The notes under the pieces: model-generated
Told to the model about the DNA's origin: nothing
The model's database searches: none
What the model saw: the letters and a program-made list of their open reading frames with translations, nothing else
NCBI GenBank assembly: GCA_003161435.1
Contig: PMOS01000020.1
Location: 145,439 to 209,438, forward strand
DNA length: 64,000 nt
From: Vulcanimicrobiota bacterium
GTDB taxonomy: Bacteria; Vulcanimicrobiota; Vulcanimicrobiia; Vulcanimicrobiales; Vulcanimicrobiaceae
Reading direction: 5' to 3'
Position numbers and translations under genes: made by a program
In this document: piece by piece, positions 34,937-43,866 of the stretch
Layout of the letters: every line of letters begins with the position of its first letter
Numbering within the stretch: the stretch's first letter is position 1

Positions 34937-35042
34937 GGACGGCTCCTTACCGGGGCAAGCGTGTCCTCGGGTGCTACTCGGTCAAAAGCGCACAGCCTGC
35001 CGTCCGCGGTACGGGCAATCCATTCTCGGGTACAGGACAACG

Positions 35043-35426
35043 ATGGTGGAATGGCGGTTCGATTCCCGCAACGAGATGGACGCCCACCGCTTGCGGCACG
35101 AATTCATGGACCTGCTCCGCGCCGGCGGAACGGGCGACTTCCCCGCGGCCGAGCTGGTGTACGGTGAGCTCATCGGGAACGCCGTCCGCCACGCGCCTGG
35201 TCGTATCGTGGTGCGGCTCGACTGGGATGACGACACGCCGGTGCTCACCGTCCACGACGAGGGTGAGTCGTTCCGGCCCGACTTCCGCCTGCCCGCCGAC
35301 CCGATGAGCGAGCACGGCCGGGGACTCTTCATCGTCCGTGCGCTCGCCCTGTCGCTCGACGTCGAAGACATCGACGGCGACGGCAGTCAGGTCAACGCGC
35401 GCCTTCCCGTCCACCGGGCAGCCTAG
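35043..35426 (+). CDS. RsbW-like histidine-kinase-fold ATPase (anti-sigma type)
   Basis: 127 aa from ATG at 35043 (AGGA upstream). GHKL ATP-binding motifs: N-box ELIGNAVRHA, G1 DEGESF, G2 EHGRGLFIV. The small size matches Ser/Thr kinase anti-sigma factors such as RsbW/SpoIIAB. No anti-anti-sigma or SigB gene nearby, so the partner is elsewhere. Confidence 0.88.
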   Translation: MVEWRFDSRNEMDAHRLRHEFMDLLRAGGTGDFPAAELVYGELIGNAVRHAPGRIVVRLDWDDDTPVLTVHDEGESFRPDFRLPADPMSEHGRGLFIVRALALSLDVEDIDGDGSQVNARLPVHRAA

Positions 35427-35488
35427 TCCCGAACCCGCGGGAACGCGCGGGCGGAGGACGGTCGCCGGGGCGGCCGTAAGGTCGGCGT

Positions 35489-36277
35489 ATGCCGTTGAAC
35501 GGGCGGGTCGCTATCGTCGCCGGCGCATCGGGTGGAATCGGCTTCGCGACGGTGCGCGCGCTGCTGGCGCAGCAGATGAGCGTCGTGCTCGCCGCGCCGC
35601 AGGACGCGCTGCTCGAAGCAGCGTCGCGCGAAACCGAACCGTTCGGCGAGCGGGCGCTGATCGTGCCGACGGACATTACCGTGCGCGCCGAGGTCGACGC
35701 GCTGGTCGCGCGGACCCTGGTGCGCTTCGGCCGCGTCGACGTGCTCGCGAACGTCGCAGGGATCGGGTCGAGCCCTTCGCTGAGCGATACGACCGACGAC
35801 GAGCTCGAACGCGTGCTGGCGGTCAACCTGCTCGGTGCCGCGCGGCTGATCCAGGCGGTGCTGCCGATCATGAAAGCACAGCGCAGCGGCGCGATCGTCA
35901 ACGTCGGCTCGGTCGCCGGAGAAGCGGGCGTGATGGGGATCTACTCGGCGTCGAAATTCGGTTTGCGCGGCCTCACGGATTCGGTGCGGCGCGAAGTGCG
36001 CAGCGACGGCATCGGGGTCACGCTGATCGAGCCCGGGTTCGTGCAAACGACGATGAACGGGACGATGCGCAACCTTCCCCCGCCGGAGATCGTCGCCGAT
36101 GCGATCGTCGCCGCAATCGACCGGCCGCGTCGAAGGCACATCGTGCCCGGCGGATACCGGTTGCCGGTGTTCTTGATCAACACGTTCCCCGGACTGACCG
36201 ATTTGGTGTTCGGCGATGCGCGCGTGCAGTGGAGGCTCAACCGTGCCGCGCGCGCGGAACGGGCACAACGCGCGTGA
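35489..36277 (+). CDS. Short-chain dehydrogenase/reductase
   Basis: 262 aa. Classical SDR: cofactor loop GASGGIG, NVAG, and catalytic Ser/Tyr/Lys from NVGSVAGEAGVMGIYSASK. NAD(P)-dependent oxidoreduction of an unknown alcohol/ketone. Stop overlaps the second SDR start (GTGA), so the pair is coexpressed. Confidence 0.92.
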   Translation: MPLNGRVAIVAGASGGIGFATVRALLAQQMSVVLAAPQDALLEAASRETEPFGERALIVPTDITVRAEVDALVARTLVRFGRVDVLANVAGIGSSPSLSDTTDDELERVLAVNLLGAARLIQAVLPIMKAQRSGAIVNVGSVAGEAGVMGIYSASKFGLRGLTDSVRREVRSDGIGVTLIEPGFVQTTMNGTMRNLPPPEIVADAIVAAIDRPRRRHIVPGGYRLPVFLINTFPGLTDLVFGDARVQWRLNRAARAERAQRA

Positions 36278-37122
36278 ACGGCGAGAACCGCGGCGCAGTA
36301 GTCGTCACCGGGGCATCGAGCGGGATCGGCGCAGCCGCCGCCGAGCTCTTCGCGCGCGAAGGGTTCGTGACGTTCGCCGGCGTGCGCAGCGACGCCGACG
36401 CCGCACGCGTCGCGGGCTTGCATCCGAATATGCGCCCGCTGAAGCTCGACGTGACGGACCGCGCTGCGATCGACGCGGCGGCGCGTTCGGTCGCCGCAAG
36501 CGGTCACCCGTTGCGCGGCGTGGTGAACAACGCCGGCGTCGCGGTCGCCGGACCGCTGGAGTTTCTCCCGGTCGACGAATTGCGGCGCCAGTTCGAGATC
36601 AATCTGTTCGGCCCGGTCGCGGTCAGCCAAGCGTTTCTGCCGCAGCTGCGCGCGTCGCACGGGCGGTTGATTTTCGTCGGCTCGATCTCCGGGCGCTTGG
36701 CGGTGCCGTTCATCTCGCCGTACAGCGCGTCGAAGTTCGCGCTGCGCGCGGTCGCCGACGCGTTACGGGTCGAACTCGCCCCGGCCGGGATCGCCGTCGC
36801 GCTCGTCGAGCCGGGCTCGGTGCGCACGCCGATCTGGAGCAAGGGCCGCGCTTCCCGCGATCGCCTGACGGTACTGCTCACGCCGCTCGCGACCGAGTAC
36901 TACGGACCGCAGATCGAAGCGGTCTTCGCGCAGACGCAGCGCGAAGAGGATCACGCGATGCCCGTCGAGCGCGTGACCGCCGTGCTGCTGCACGCGCTGA
37001 CCGCGCCGAAGCCGCGCGCGCGCTACGTGGTCGGCCGCGACGCGCGCGCCGGAAGCATCGTCGCCCTGCTGCCGCCCGCGCTGCGCGATCGAGCGATCCG
37101 CGCTTCCATGAAGCTGCCCTAA
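36274..37122 (+). CDS. Short-chain dehydrogenase/reductase (retinol-dehydrogenase-like subgroup)
   Basis: 282 aa from GTG at 36274; the ORF-track 594-aa frame from 35338 overlaps the first SDR and is rejected. Motifs TGASSGIG, NNAGVAVAGPLEF, and catalytic VGSISGRL...YSASKFAL. About 23% longer C-terminus than a minimal SDR. Function unassigned; translationally coupled to the upstream SDR. Confidence 0.92.
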   Translation: MNGENRGAVVVTGASSGIGAAAAELFAREGFVTFAGVRSDADAARVAGLHPNMRPLKLDVTDRAAIDAAARSVAASGHPLRGVVNNAGVAVAGPLEFLPVDELRRQFEINLFGPVAVSQAFLPQLRASHGRLIFVGSISGRLAVPFISPYSASKFALRAVADALRVELAPAGIAVALVEPGSVRTPIWSKGRASRDRLTVLLTPLATEYYGPQIEAVFAQTQREEDHAMPVERVTAVLLHALTAPKPRARYVVGRDARAGSIVALLPPALRDRAIRASMKLP

Positions 37123-37138
37123 CGCGTCGTCGAATCGT

Positions 37139-37963
37139 CTAGGATTCGAGGTGGTACTTTTGGCGGATCTCCGCGACGTCGACCTTTGGTTTGGGGAACT
37201 GCATCTTGAGTTCCGATAGGGTCTGGACGGCGATGTGCGCGACGGCGAGGTTGCGGAACCATTTGTGGTCGGCGGGGATGACATACCACGGCGCGCGCTC
37301 GGTGCTCGTTCGTTCCAGCGCGTCCTCGTAGGCCTTCTCGTACTCGTGCCATCTCTCGCGCTCGGCGAAATCGAGTTCGTCGATCTTCCAGTGCCTGGCC
37401 GGATCGTCGAGGCGCGCCTCGAGCCGGCGAAGCTGTTCCTCCTTGCTGACATGGAGGAAGAACTTGATGACGTGCGTCCCGGCCTGGCTCAGATTCTTCT
37501 CGAACTCGACGATGCGGTCGTACCGCTTCGACCAGACGTGCTTGGGGACGAGCTCGTGCACGCGCACGACGAGCACGTCCTCGTAGTGCGAACGGTTGAA
37601 GATCGCGACTTGGCCGTGCGGCGGCGCGACGTTGTGCGCCCGCCACAGAAAGTCGTGCGCCGCCTCCAGCGGCGTCGGCTCTTTGAAAGCGTGGACGCTC
37701 GCGCCCTGCGGGTTGAACGCGCGAAAGACGTGCCGGATGGTCCCGTCCTTCCCGCCCGCGTCCATTGCTTGCAGCACGATGAGCAACGAGCGCGCGTGCT
37801 CCGCATATAGCCGGTACTGCAGCTCGCACAGACGCTCGACGTCCTTGTCGATCGCCGCTCGCGCCTCGTCTTCGCTCGAGTGGCCGCCGGTGTACGCGGG
37901 GTCGAGCCGGCCCAGGTGCACTTTGCTGCCCGGTTCGACCAGGAATTTCTTGCGGTAGTCCAC
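37139..37963 (-). CDS. ppk2: Polyphosphate kinase 2 family protein
   Basis: 274 aa from GTG at 37963 (the ORF-track start at 38230 lies in the rpsR leader). PPK2 signature: Walker A MDAGGKDGT, EPTPLEAAHDFLWRAH, IFNRSHYEDVLVVRVH, and the C-terminal WYVIPADHKWFRNLAVA. These enzymes move phosphate between polyphosphate and nucleotides; the specificity class (I, II or III) is not decided by these motifs. Divergent from rpsR. Confidence 0.92.
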   Translation of the reverse strand: MDYRKKFLVEPGSKVHLGRLDPAYTGGHSSEDEARAAIDKDVERLCELQYRLYAEHARSLLIVLQAMDAGGKDGTIRHVFRAFNPQGASVHAFKEPTPLEAAHDFLWRAHNVAPPHGQVAIFNRSHYEDVLVVRVHELVPKHVWSKRYDRIVEFEKNLSQAGTHVIKFFLHVSKEEQLRRLEARLDDPARHWKIDELDFAERERWHEYEKAYEDALERTSTERAPWYVIPADHKWFRNLAVAHIAVQTLSELKMQFPKPKVDVAEIRQKYHLES

Positions 37964-38117
37964 GCGGTATTCTTGGCGCCGGCCGTTCGCGCGCCCCCGC
38001 GGGCATGGTATCCGCTCGCTCGCTGGACCGAGGGCATCTCCGTCGATACGGACGGGGACATCTCTATCGAGTCCCGACAGGGCGCTTGCGGGGGTGGCTT
38101 CGGGGCACCGCCCATGG

Positions 38118-38221
38118 TATGATCGCCTTTGCTGCCCACGGGCAGTGCCCGCCGTCCTCACCGGACGGATCGGGGTCGTGCCGCCCTCGCGCGGCACGTG
38201 TGTAGGGCCACCTTCGTGGCC
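38118..38221 (+). promoter_or_regulatory. rpsR-rplI leader with four consecutive hairpins
   Basis: TATGAT at 38118 may be the -10. Four perfect stems follow: CTGCC/GGCAG (38132-38145), CCGTCC/GGACGG (38152-38168), CGTGCCGC/GCGGCACG (38177-38198) and GGCCAC-CTTC-GTGGCC (38206-38221). The rpsR ATG is at 38257. Suggests ribosomal-protein feedback on the leader; the fold is otherwise unassigned. Confidence 0.5.
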
Positions 38222-38256
38222 GTCTTCCACCTACATCATCGAAAGGTTCATCCTTC

Positions 38257-38511
38257 ATGCCACCCCCCAAGGGCAAGCGCGCGGCCGCGAAAAAAGATCG
38301 CCGGCCCAAGCGCAAGATCTGTAATTTCTGCGCGGAGCGTCTGCACGATGTCGACTACAAAGACACGACGCGGCTGCGCAAGTACATCAGCGAGCGCGGC
38401 AAGATTCTGCCGCGCCGCATCTCGGGGAATTGCGCCTCGCACCAGCGCGCGCTGACGACCGCCGTGAAGCGCGCCCGCGTCATCGCACTGCTCCCGTTCG
38501 TGGTCCAGTAG
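38257..38511 (+). CDS. rpsR: 30S ribosomal protein S18
   Basis: 84 aa, basic N-terminus, then [18 protein letters not shown] (with the C-x2-C pair of many bacterial S18s) and [20 protein letters not shown]. Binds S6 in the platform of the small subunit. In most bacteria rpsF and ssb precede it; here the upstream gene is ppk2 on the other strand, so rpsR opens the operon. rplI follows by ten bases. Confidence 0.98.
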   Translation: MPPPKGKRAAAKKDRRPKRKICNFCAERLHDVDYKDTTRLRKYISERGKILPRRISGNCASHQRALTTAVKRARVIALLPFVVQ

Positions 38512-38521
38512 GAGCGCCGCA

Positions 38522-38971
38522 GTGAAGGTCATTCTCACCGGCGACGTCAAGCCGCTCGGCTCGCGCGGCACGGTCGTCGACGTCAAAGACGGCTACGCGA
38601 ACAATTACCTGTTCCCGCAGAAGCTCGCCGTGGTCGCCACGGACGGCGCGATGAAGCAGCTCGAGCAGCAGCAGCACGCCAAGAAGCGCAAGCAGGCCGA
38701 AGAGGTCGCCAACGCTCAGGACGTCGCGACGCAGCTCGAACAAGCGATGATCCGGGTTTCGGCCAAAGCCGGCGGCAACGGCCGCCTGTTCGGCACCGTG
38801 ACGAACGCGCAGGTCGCTGACGCGCTGCACGAGCAGCTCGGCGTCACGATCGACCGTCACAAGATCGAGATGAAGGACGGCATCAAGGCGCTCGGGACGT
38901 ACCCGGTCGAGATTCGGCTGGGGAACAACATCATCGCCAAATCGTCGGTACAGGTCGTCGCGCTGAAGTAA
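38522..38971 (+). CDS. rplI: 50S ribosomal protein L9
   Basis: 149 aa, GTG start with GGAG nearby. N-terminal rRNA-binding domain MKVILTGDVKPLGSRGTVVDVKDGYANNYLFP, a charged connecting helix (QLEQQQHAKKRKQAEEVANA) and a C-terminal domain (GRLFGTVTNAQVADAL). Normal length. Cotranscribed with rpsR and the protease gene one base downstream. Confidence 0.98.
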   Translation: MKVILTGDVKPLGSRGTVVDVKDGYANNYLFPQKLAVVATDGAMKQLEQQQHAKKRKQAEEVANAQDVATQLEQAMIRVSAKAGGNGRLFGTVTNAQVADALHEQLGVTIDRHKIEMKDGIKALGTYPVEIRLGNNIIAKSSVQVVALK

Positions 38972-38972
38972 G

Positions 38973-40886
38973 GTGCGACTGCGCGCCGATGAAAAGCTGC
39001 GCCGCGAGATCGCGGCGCTCTATGACGTCCTCTCCGAAGCGCTGGGGACGGAGAAGGTCGTCATGCGTGCCGGGAAGCTCGGCACGCTCAAAGAGATGCG
39101 CTCGCCGGCGATCCCCGATCGCCTGCTGGCGCTGCAGCGGCTCGTTTTCGAAGATCCGTCCCTCGAGACGCGACCGGCGAAGGCGCAGTACAAGAAAGTC
39201 ATCGCCGAGATCGAGGACCGGCTAGCCGACCTGCTCGCGCAGCGCACCGTCGGCGACCAGATCGAGGCAAAGATCAACGCGAAGATGGTGCAGCGCCACC
39301 ACGAGTATCTGCGCGAGCTCAAGCTCGAAGCGTTGCGCGAAGAGGGCGGACCGGAGACGCCGGCGACGCAACAGCGCCTGCACGATCTGCAATCGCTCGA
39401 TGCGCGCGGCCTGGCCCGCGGAGCGCTCGACGTGCTGCGTCCCCAGTCGCTCGCGCAGGTCGTCGGACAGGAGGCGGCCATTCGGGCGCTCACCGCCAAA
39501 CTCGCCTCGCCGTATCCGCAGCACGTGATCCTGTACGGGCCGCCCGGAGTGGGGAAGACGACCGTCGCACGGCTTGCGCTCGAGCTGGCCAAGGCGCGCG
39601 CCCACGCGCCGTTCGCCGCCGACGCGCCGTTCCTCGAGGCCGCCGGCCCGACGCTGAGGTGGGACCATCGGGAGACGACCAACCCGCTTCTGGGCAGCGT
39701 CCACGATCCGATCTATCAGGGCGCGCGGCGCGACTTCGCCGACAGCGCGGTCCCCGAGCCGAAGCTCGGCCTGGTCACGCGCGCCCACGGCGGCGTGCTC
39801 TTCATCGACGAGATCGGCGAGATGGACCCGGCGATGCAGACCCGCCTGCTCAAGGTGCTCGAGGACAAGCGCGTCTCGTTCGAGTCGTCGTATTACGACG
39901 AGCACGACCCCAACGTGCCGGCGTACGTGAAGAAGCTGTTCCGCGACGGAGCGCCGGCCGATTTCGTCCTGATCGGTGCAACGACGCGCGATCCCGATGC
40001 GATCGACGCCGCGATCCGCTCGCGCTGCGCGGCGGTGTACTTCGAGCCGCTCACCCAGACGCAGGTCGCCCGGATCGTGCGCGAAGCCGCCCAGCGGCTC
40101 GGCGCGAAGATGGCGCGGCGCGTCCCGGAGCTCATCGCGTCGTACACGATCGAGGGCCGCAAGGCCGTGCAGATCCTGGCCGACGCCTACGGGCATGCGC
40201 TCGAGCGCGCGATCGGGACGCGCAGCGCGACCGTTCGCGATCAGGACGTGCTCGAAGTCGTGCAGGCTGGGCGCATCGTCCAGCACACGACCACGCGCGG
40301 GCGCCGCAAGCGTGAGGTCGGCAAGGCGTTCGGTTTGGGCGTCGTGCAGTACGTCGGTTCGATCGTCGAGATCGAAGCCGCAGCGTTCCCCGCGCGTGAG
40401 AAGACCAAAGGTACGGTACGCTTCAACGACACGGCCGGAACGATGGCGCGCGACGCCGTGTTCAACGCGGCCTCGGTGATTCGTGCCGTCGCCGGCATCG
40501 ATCCCGCCGACCACGATCTCCACGTCAACGTCGTCGGCGGCGGCAACATCGACGGGCCGTCGGCAGGGCTCGCGTTTTTCCTGGCGCTTTACAGTACGCT
40601 CGCGAATGTGGCGCTGCCGCAAGACGTCGCGGTGACGGGTGAAGTGTCACTCGCCGGGAGCGTGCGCGGCGTCGGCGGCGTCGTGGAGAAACTCTACGCT
40701 GCGCGACAGGCTGGGATGCGGGCGATCGTGCTCCCGCGCGAAAATGCTCGTGAAATTGACGCGGTGATCGAAGGGATCGACATCATCCCGGTGGCAACCG
40801 TTGCCGAAGCACTCGCCGCGCTCGGGCTCCGCGTCCCCGCCCCGCCCGCGCTCCGCGCGCGACCACGCACGAAGGCTTCCCGGTGA
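38973..40886 (+). CDS. Lon-family ATP-dependent protease (LonC-like)
   Basis: 637 aa, GTG start; the ribosome site overlaps the rplI stop. N-terminal helical region (about 1-150), AAA+ module with Walker A GPPGVGKTT and Walker B GGVLFIDEIGEMD, and a C-terminal Lon protease domain with catalytic Ser (GGGNIDGPSAGLA) and Lys (GVGGVVEKL). No N-terminal Lon substrate domain, and the AAA+ core (RWDHRETTNPLLGSVHDPIY) matches the LonB/LonC-like group. Degrades proteins in the cytosol. GTGA overlap with dnaB. Confidence 0.92.
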   Translation: MRLRADEKLRREIAALYDVLSEALGTEKVVMRAGKLGTLKEMRSPAIPDRLLALQRLVFEDPSLETRPAKAQYKKVIAEIEDRLADLLAQRTVGDQIEAKINAKMVQRHHEYLRELKLEALREEGGPETPATQQRLHDLQSLDARGLARGALDVLRPQSLAQVVGQEAAIRALTAKLASPYPQHVILYGPPGVGKTTVARLALELAKARAHAPFAADAPFLEAAGPTLRWDHRETTNPLLGSVHDPIYQGARRDFADSAVPEPKLGLVTRAHGGVLFIDEIGEMDPAMQTRLLKVLEDKRVSFESSYYDEHDPNVPAYVKKLFRDGAPADFVLIGATTRDPDAIDAAIRSRCAAVYFEPLTQTQVARIVREAAQRLGAKMARRVPELIASYTIEGRKAVQILADAYGHALERAIGTRSATVRDQDVLEVVQAGRIVQHTTTRGRRKREVGKAFGLGVVQYVGSIVEIEAAAFPAREKTKGTVRFNDTAGTMARDAVFNAASVIRAVAGIDPADHDLHVNVVGGGNIDGPSAGLAFFLALYSTLANVALPQDVAVTGEVSLAGSVRGVGGVVEKLYAARQAGMRAIVLPRENAREIDAVIEGIDIIPVATVAEALAALGLRVPAPPALRARPRTKASR

Positions 40887-43510
40887 ACGTCGCTCAGTTC
40901 GTCTCTCCCGTCGACCGCATCCCGCCGAGCAATCTCGAAGCGGAGATGGCGTTGCTCGGCTCGATCCTGGTCGACAAAGAGATGATGTCGACGGTCAGCG
41001 AGATCGTGCAGCCGTCGGACTTCTACGCCTCGCTGCACGAGTCGATCTTCCTGGCGTTGTTCGCGCTCTACGAGCGCGGCGAACCGCTCGACAAAGTCTC
41101 GCTCGCCGAGGAGCTCCGCAATCGCGGGATGCTCGACAAAATCGGTGGGATGGCGTACCTGAACTCGCTGATGGACACCGTGCCGACGGCGGCGTCGGCC
41201 GAGTACTACGCGCGCATCGTGCGCGAGAAGTCGAGCCTGCGCGGCCTCATCCATGCCGGCACGAGGATCACTCAGTTCGGCTACGAGTCCGAAGAGGACG
41301 TCCCCGCCGCTATCGACCGCGCCGAGCAGGTCGTGTACGAAGTCGGCAACCGCAGCGGTCACAATCAGTTCGCCTCGGTGCCTTCGTTGTTGCTGGGCGT
41401 GTTCCAGTCGCTGGAGCGGCGCCACGAGCAGAAGGGCGATCGCACCGGAGTCACCGCCGGCTTTCGTGACATCGACGACTACACGGCAGGTTGGCAGCCC
41501 GGCAACCTCATCATCCTGGCCGCGCGCCCGGCGATGGGCAAGACGTCGCTCGCGCTCAACATGGCGGTCGCCGCCGCGAAGGACGAGCGCAAGCCCGTCG
41601 CGGTGTTCTCGCTCGAGATGACCAAGCAGGAGCTGGTCGAGCGACTGCTCTCGTCCGAGGCGAAGCTCGACGCTTCCAAGCTGCGGCGCGGCGCCATTGC
41701 CGATCGCGACTGGGAGAAGATCGGGCACGCGATGGGCTTGCTGCACGAGTTGCCCATCTATCTGGACGACTCAGGCGCCGTCACGGTGACCGAGATTCGT
41801 TCGCGCCTGCGCCGCCTCAAGTCCAGCCAGGGTCTAGCCGCGGTGTTCGTCGACTACCTGCAGCTCGTGCGTCCGTCGACTCTCTCGCGCCAGTCCAACC
41901 GCAACGAAGAACTCTCCGAGATCTGCCGCACGCTCAAAGCGACCGCGAAGGACCTCGATGTCCCGATCATCGCCTGCGCCCAGCTGAACCGCGCCGTCGA
42001 GATGCGCGCCGAAAAACGCCCCATGCTCTCCGACTTGCGTGATTGTCTGGCGGGCGAGTCGCTGGTGACCAACGCCGAGACCGGGGAGCGCGTCCCGATC
42101 CGCGAGATCGCTGAGCGCGAGTTGCGCTTCGATGTTTGGGCCGTCGACGAGCGGATGCGACTGGTGCGGCGCCCGATCGTCGACGCATGGGCCGTCGGAA
42201 CCAAACCCGTTTTCCGCGTCACCACCAAGAGCGGCCGCGTCGTGCGTTGCACCGACGGACACCGCTTTCTCACCATCCACGGCTGGTCCGAGCTCCGCGA
42301 CATCCGGCCCGGCCGCGCAATCGCCGTCCCCCGCCGCTACCAAAATCGCCAGACCACGAACATGAGCCCTGGCCAGGGGCTGCTGCTCGGATGGCTCATT
42401 GGCGACGGTCACCTCGGGGGAAGTCCTACGCTTACCGTCGGCACTGCTGCTGAGGCCGACCTTGCGCGCCGGCTCGGTGAATTCGAGTTTGGCGTCCAGC
42501 CCTCGATCAAACCCGAGCGACCGGATACCCCAGCGCAACGAGTAATCTTTACCACCGGTCGACGGTGCGGAGCCGGAAAGAACCCACTTACCCGGTGGCT
42601 ACGGCGCCTCGGGACGTGGAAGAAGGTCGGCGCCGAGAAGCGGGTCCCGGCTGACATCTTCGCGCAGGACGACGTCGTTGTCACGGCATTTCTTCGGGGT
42701 CTTTTCCACGCCGACGGGAGCTTGACGCGAGCCTCCACGTCGTCGCGAGTAACGGTCCGTCTGTCGACGATCAGTGAGGGGCTCGCGCGCGATGTTCAAC
42801 ATCTACTGCTGCGCCTCGGTCTAAACGCAACGGTCAAATGCGATTCGCGAAATATTGGCGGCTATCGTACTCGATCGAAGGCGATTTGGCGCGTTTCTTT
42901 GATGCAGCGTGACGCCGTGAGCGAGTTCATGCGTCGCGTCGGATTCTTGGGCGAGAAGCATACACGTGCGTACGCGAAGATCGAGCCGGAAAAGCAGAAC
43001 GACGCCGGTCAGTTCGACCGAATCCCGCTGGACGTCAATAGTCGGGTCGGCGCGATGCGCACGGAGCGCAGGCTATCACACGCGGCGCTCGGCTGGCGCG
43101 ATCAGGGAAAGACGATGTCGCGCACGACCTGCGCAATGGTCGCGGAGCGGCTCGACGACGACTTCTTAGCGGCGGTGGCGACTTCAGACGTGTTGTGGGA
43201 CCCGATCGCGGCGATCGAGCCTGACCGCTCCGAGGTCGTGTACGATCTGACCGTTGGCGATCTGCACAACTTCTGCGTCGACGATGTCGTGACGCACAAC
43301 AGTGGCGCTATCGAGCAAGAAGCGGATATTGTGACGTTTCTGTATCGCGATGTGTACTACAACAAGGAAGCGACGCCGGAGCCGGACTTGACGGAGCTGA
43401 TCATCGCCAAGCATCGGAACGGTAAGGTCGGGACGGTGAAGCTGCGGTTCCAGCCGGAGCATACGCTCTTTGTTCCGTATGGCGACGACTCGCACTATCC
43501 GGCTCCGTAG
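40883..43510 (+). CDS. dnaB: Replicative DNA helicase DnaB, intein-containing precursor
   Basis: 875-aa precursor, GTG start overlapping the protease stop. The exteins (1-387 and 807-875) join to a 456-aa DnaB, the usual length: N-terminal domain (NLEAEMALLGSILVDKEMM), linker and RecA-like core with Walker A ARPAMGKTSLALN and SLEMTKQELVERL. The frame is interrupted by the 419-aa intein inside the conserved SDLR(E/D)-SG-IEQEAD segment. Loads as a hexamer and unwinds DNA at forks; activity should depend on splicing. Confidence 0.97.
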   Translation: MNVAQFVSPVDRIPPSNLEAEMALLGSILVDKEMMSTVSEIVQPSDFYASLHESIFLALFALYERGEPLDKVSLAEELRNRGMLDKIGGMAYLNSLMDTVPTAASAEYYARIVREKSSLRGLIHAGTRITQFGYESEEDVPAAIDRAEQVVYEVGNRSGHNQFASVPSLLLGVFQSLERRHEQKGDRTGVTAGFRDIDDYTAGWQPGNLIILAARPAMGKTSLALNMAVAAAKDERKPVAVFSLEMTKQELVERLLSSEAKLDASKLRRGAIADRDWEKIGHAMGLLHELPIYLDDSGAVTVTEIRSRLRRLKSSQGLAAVFVDYLQLVRPSTLSRQSNRNEELSEICRTLKATAKDLDVPIIACAQLNRAVEMRAEKRPMLSDLRDCLAGESLVTNAETGERVPIREIAERELRFDVWAVDERMRLVRRPIVDAWAVGTKPVFRVTTKSGRVVRCTDGHRFLTIHGWSELRDIRPGRAIAVPRRYQNRQTTNMSPGQGLLLGWLIGDGHLGGSPTLTVGTAAEADLARRLGEFEFGVQPSIKPERPDTPAQRVIFTTGRRCGAGKNPLTRWLRRLGTWKKVGAEKRVPADIFAQDDVVVTAFLRGLFHADGSLTRASTSSRVTVRLSTISEGLARDVQHLLLRLGLNATVKCDSRNIGGYRTRSKAIWRVSLMQRDAVSEFMRRVGFLGEKHTRAYAKIEPEKQNDAGQFDRIPLDVNSRVGAMRTERRLSHAALGWRDQGKTMSRTTCAMVAERLDDDFLAAVATSDVLWDPIAAIEPDRSEVVYDLTVGDLHNFCVDDVVTHNSGAIEQEADIVTFLYRDVYYNKEATPEPDLTELIIAKHRNGKVGTVKLRFQPEHTLFVPYGDDSHYPAP
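42044..43300 (+). mobile_element. DnaB intein with LAGLIDADG homing-endonuclease domain
   Basis: 419 aa, in frame. N-terminal splice block begins with Cys (CLAGESLVTNAETGERVPI); the C-terminal block ends FCVDDVVTHN with penultimate His and terminal Asn, followed by Ser of the C-extein (SGAIEQ). Hint domain blocks: TKSGRVVRCTDGHRFLT, with TxxH-like DGHRF. Two LAGLIDADG motifs, LLLGWLIGDGHL and FLRGLFHADGSL, keep their acidic residues, so both splicing and cutting look intact. Base use is locally less GC-rich than in the exteins. Confidence 0.95.
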
Positions 43511-43522
43511 ACGACGCCGGCG

Positions 43523-43858
43523 ATGTACCTCACGAACGAGTTGATCCCCACCGAGCTGACGCTGGGGGTCGCCGACCTCGATGCGACCGAGCATTTTTAC
43601 CGCGATACGCTCGGGATCGATACGACCCGCCACGGTGACGCGATCCGGATCGTGCTGGGCGAGTTCACCCTCGTCTTCGAGCACGCGCCGCCGACGGAGC
43701 GGGCGAAGTTCGAGCTGGGCTTGCGCGTACCGGAAGCCGCCATGCTCGACGCGATCGCCGAGCGCGTCGGCGTCGCAACCTACGCCCGCGACGGCGGTGG
43801 TCGCGCGATGTTCGTCACCGACCCGGACCACTACACGATCGAGATCTTCGTCCGCTAA
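43523..43858 (+). CDS. VOC (glyoxalase-like) protein
   Basis: 111 aa. One VOC domain: ELTLGVADLDATEHFYRDTLGID, then FTLVFEHAP and AMFVTDPDHYTIEIFV. The terminal Glu of YTIEIF is a metal-ligand position. Twelve bases after dnaB and eight before the next gene, so perhaps in the same transcript. Substrate unknown. Confidence 0.88.
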   Translation: MYLTNELIPTELTLGVADLDATEHFYRDTLGIDTTRHGDAIRIVLGEFTLVFEHAPPTERAKFELGLRVPEAAMLDAIAERVGVATYARDGGGRAMFVTDPDHYTIEIFVR

Positions 43859-43866
43859 CGGCTGCA

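Noticed and set aside
33398-35167. 589-aa plus-strand ORF
   Set aside because: Antisense to the OmpA-domain lipoprotein; only its 3' end in another frame (35043-35426) is a real gene.
39222-40622. 466-aa minus-strand ORF
   Set aside because: Antisense to the Lon-like protease whose AAA+ and Ser-Lys motifs are intact.
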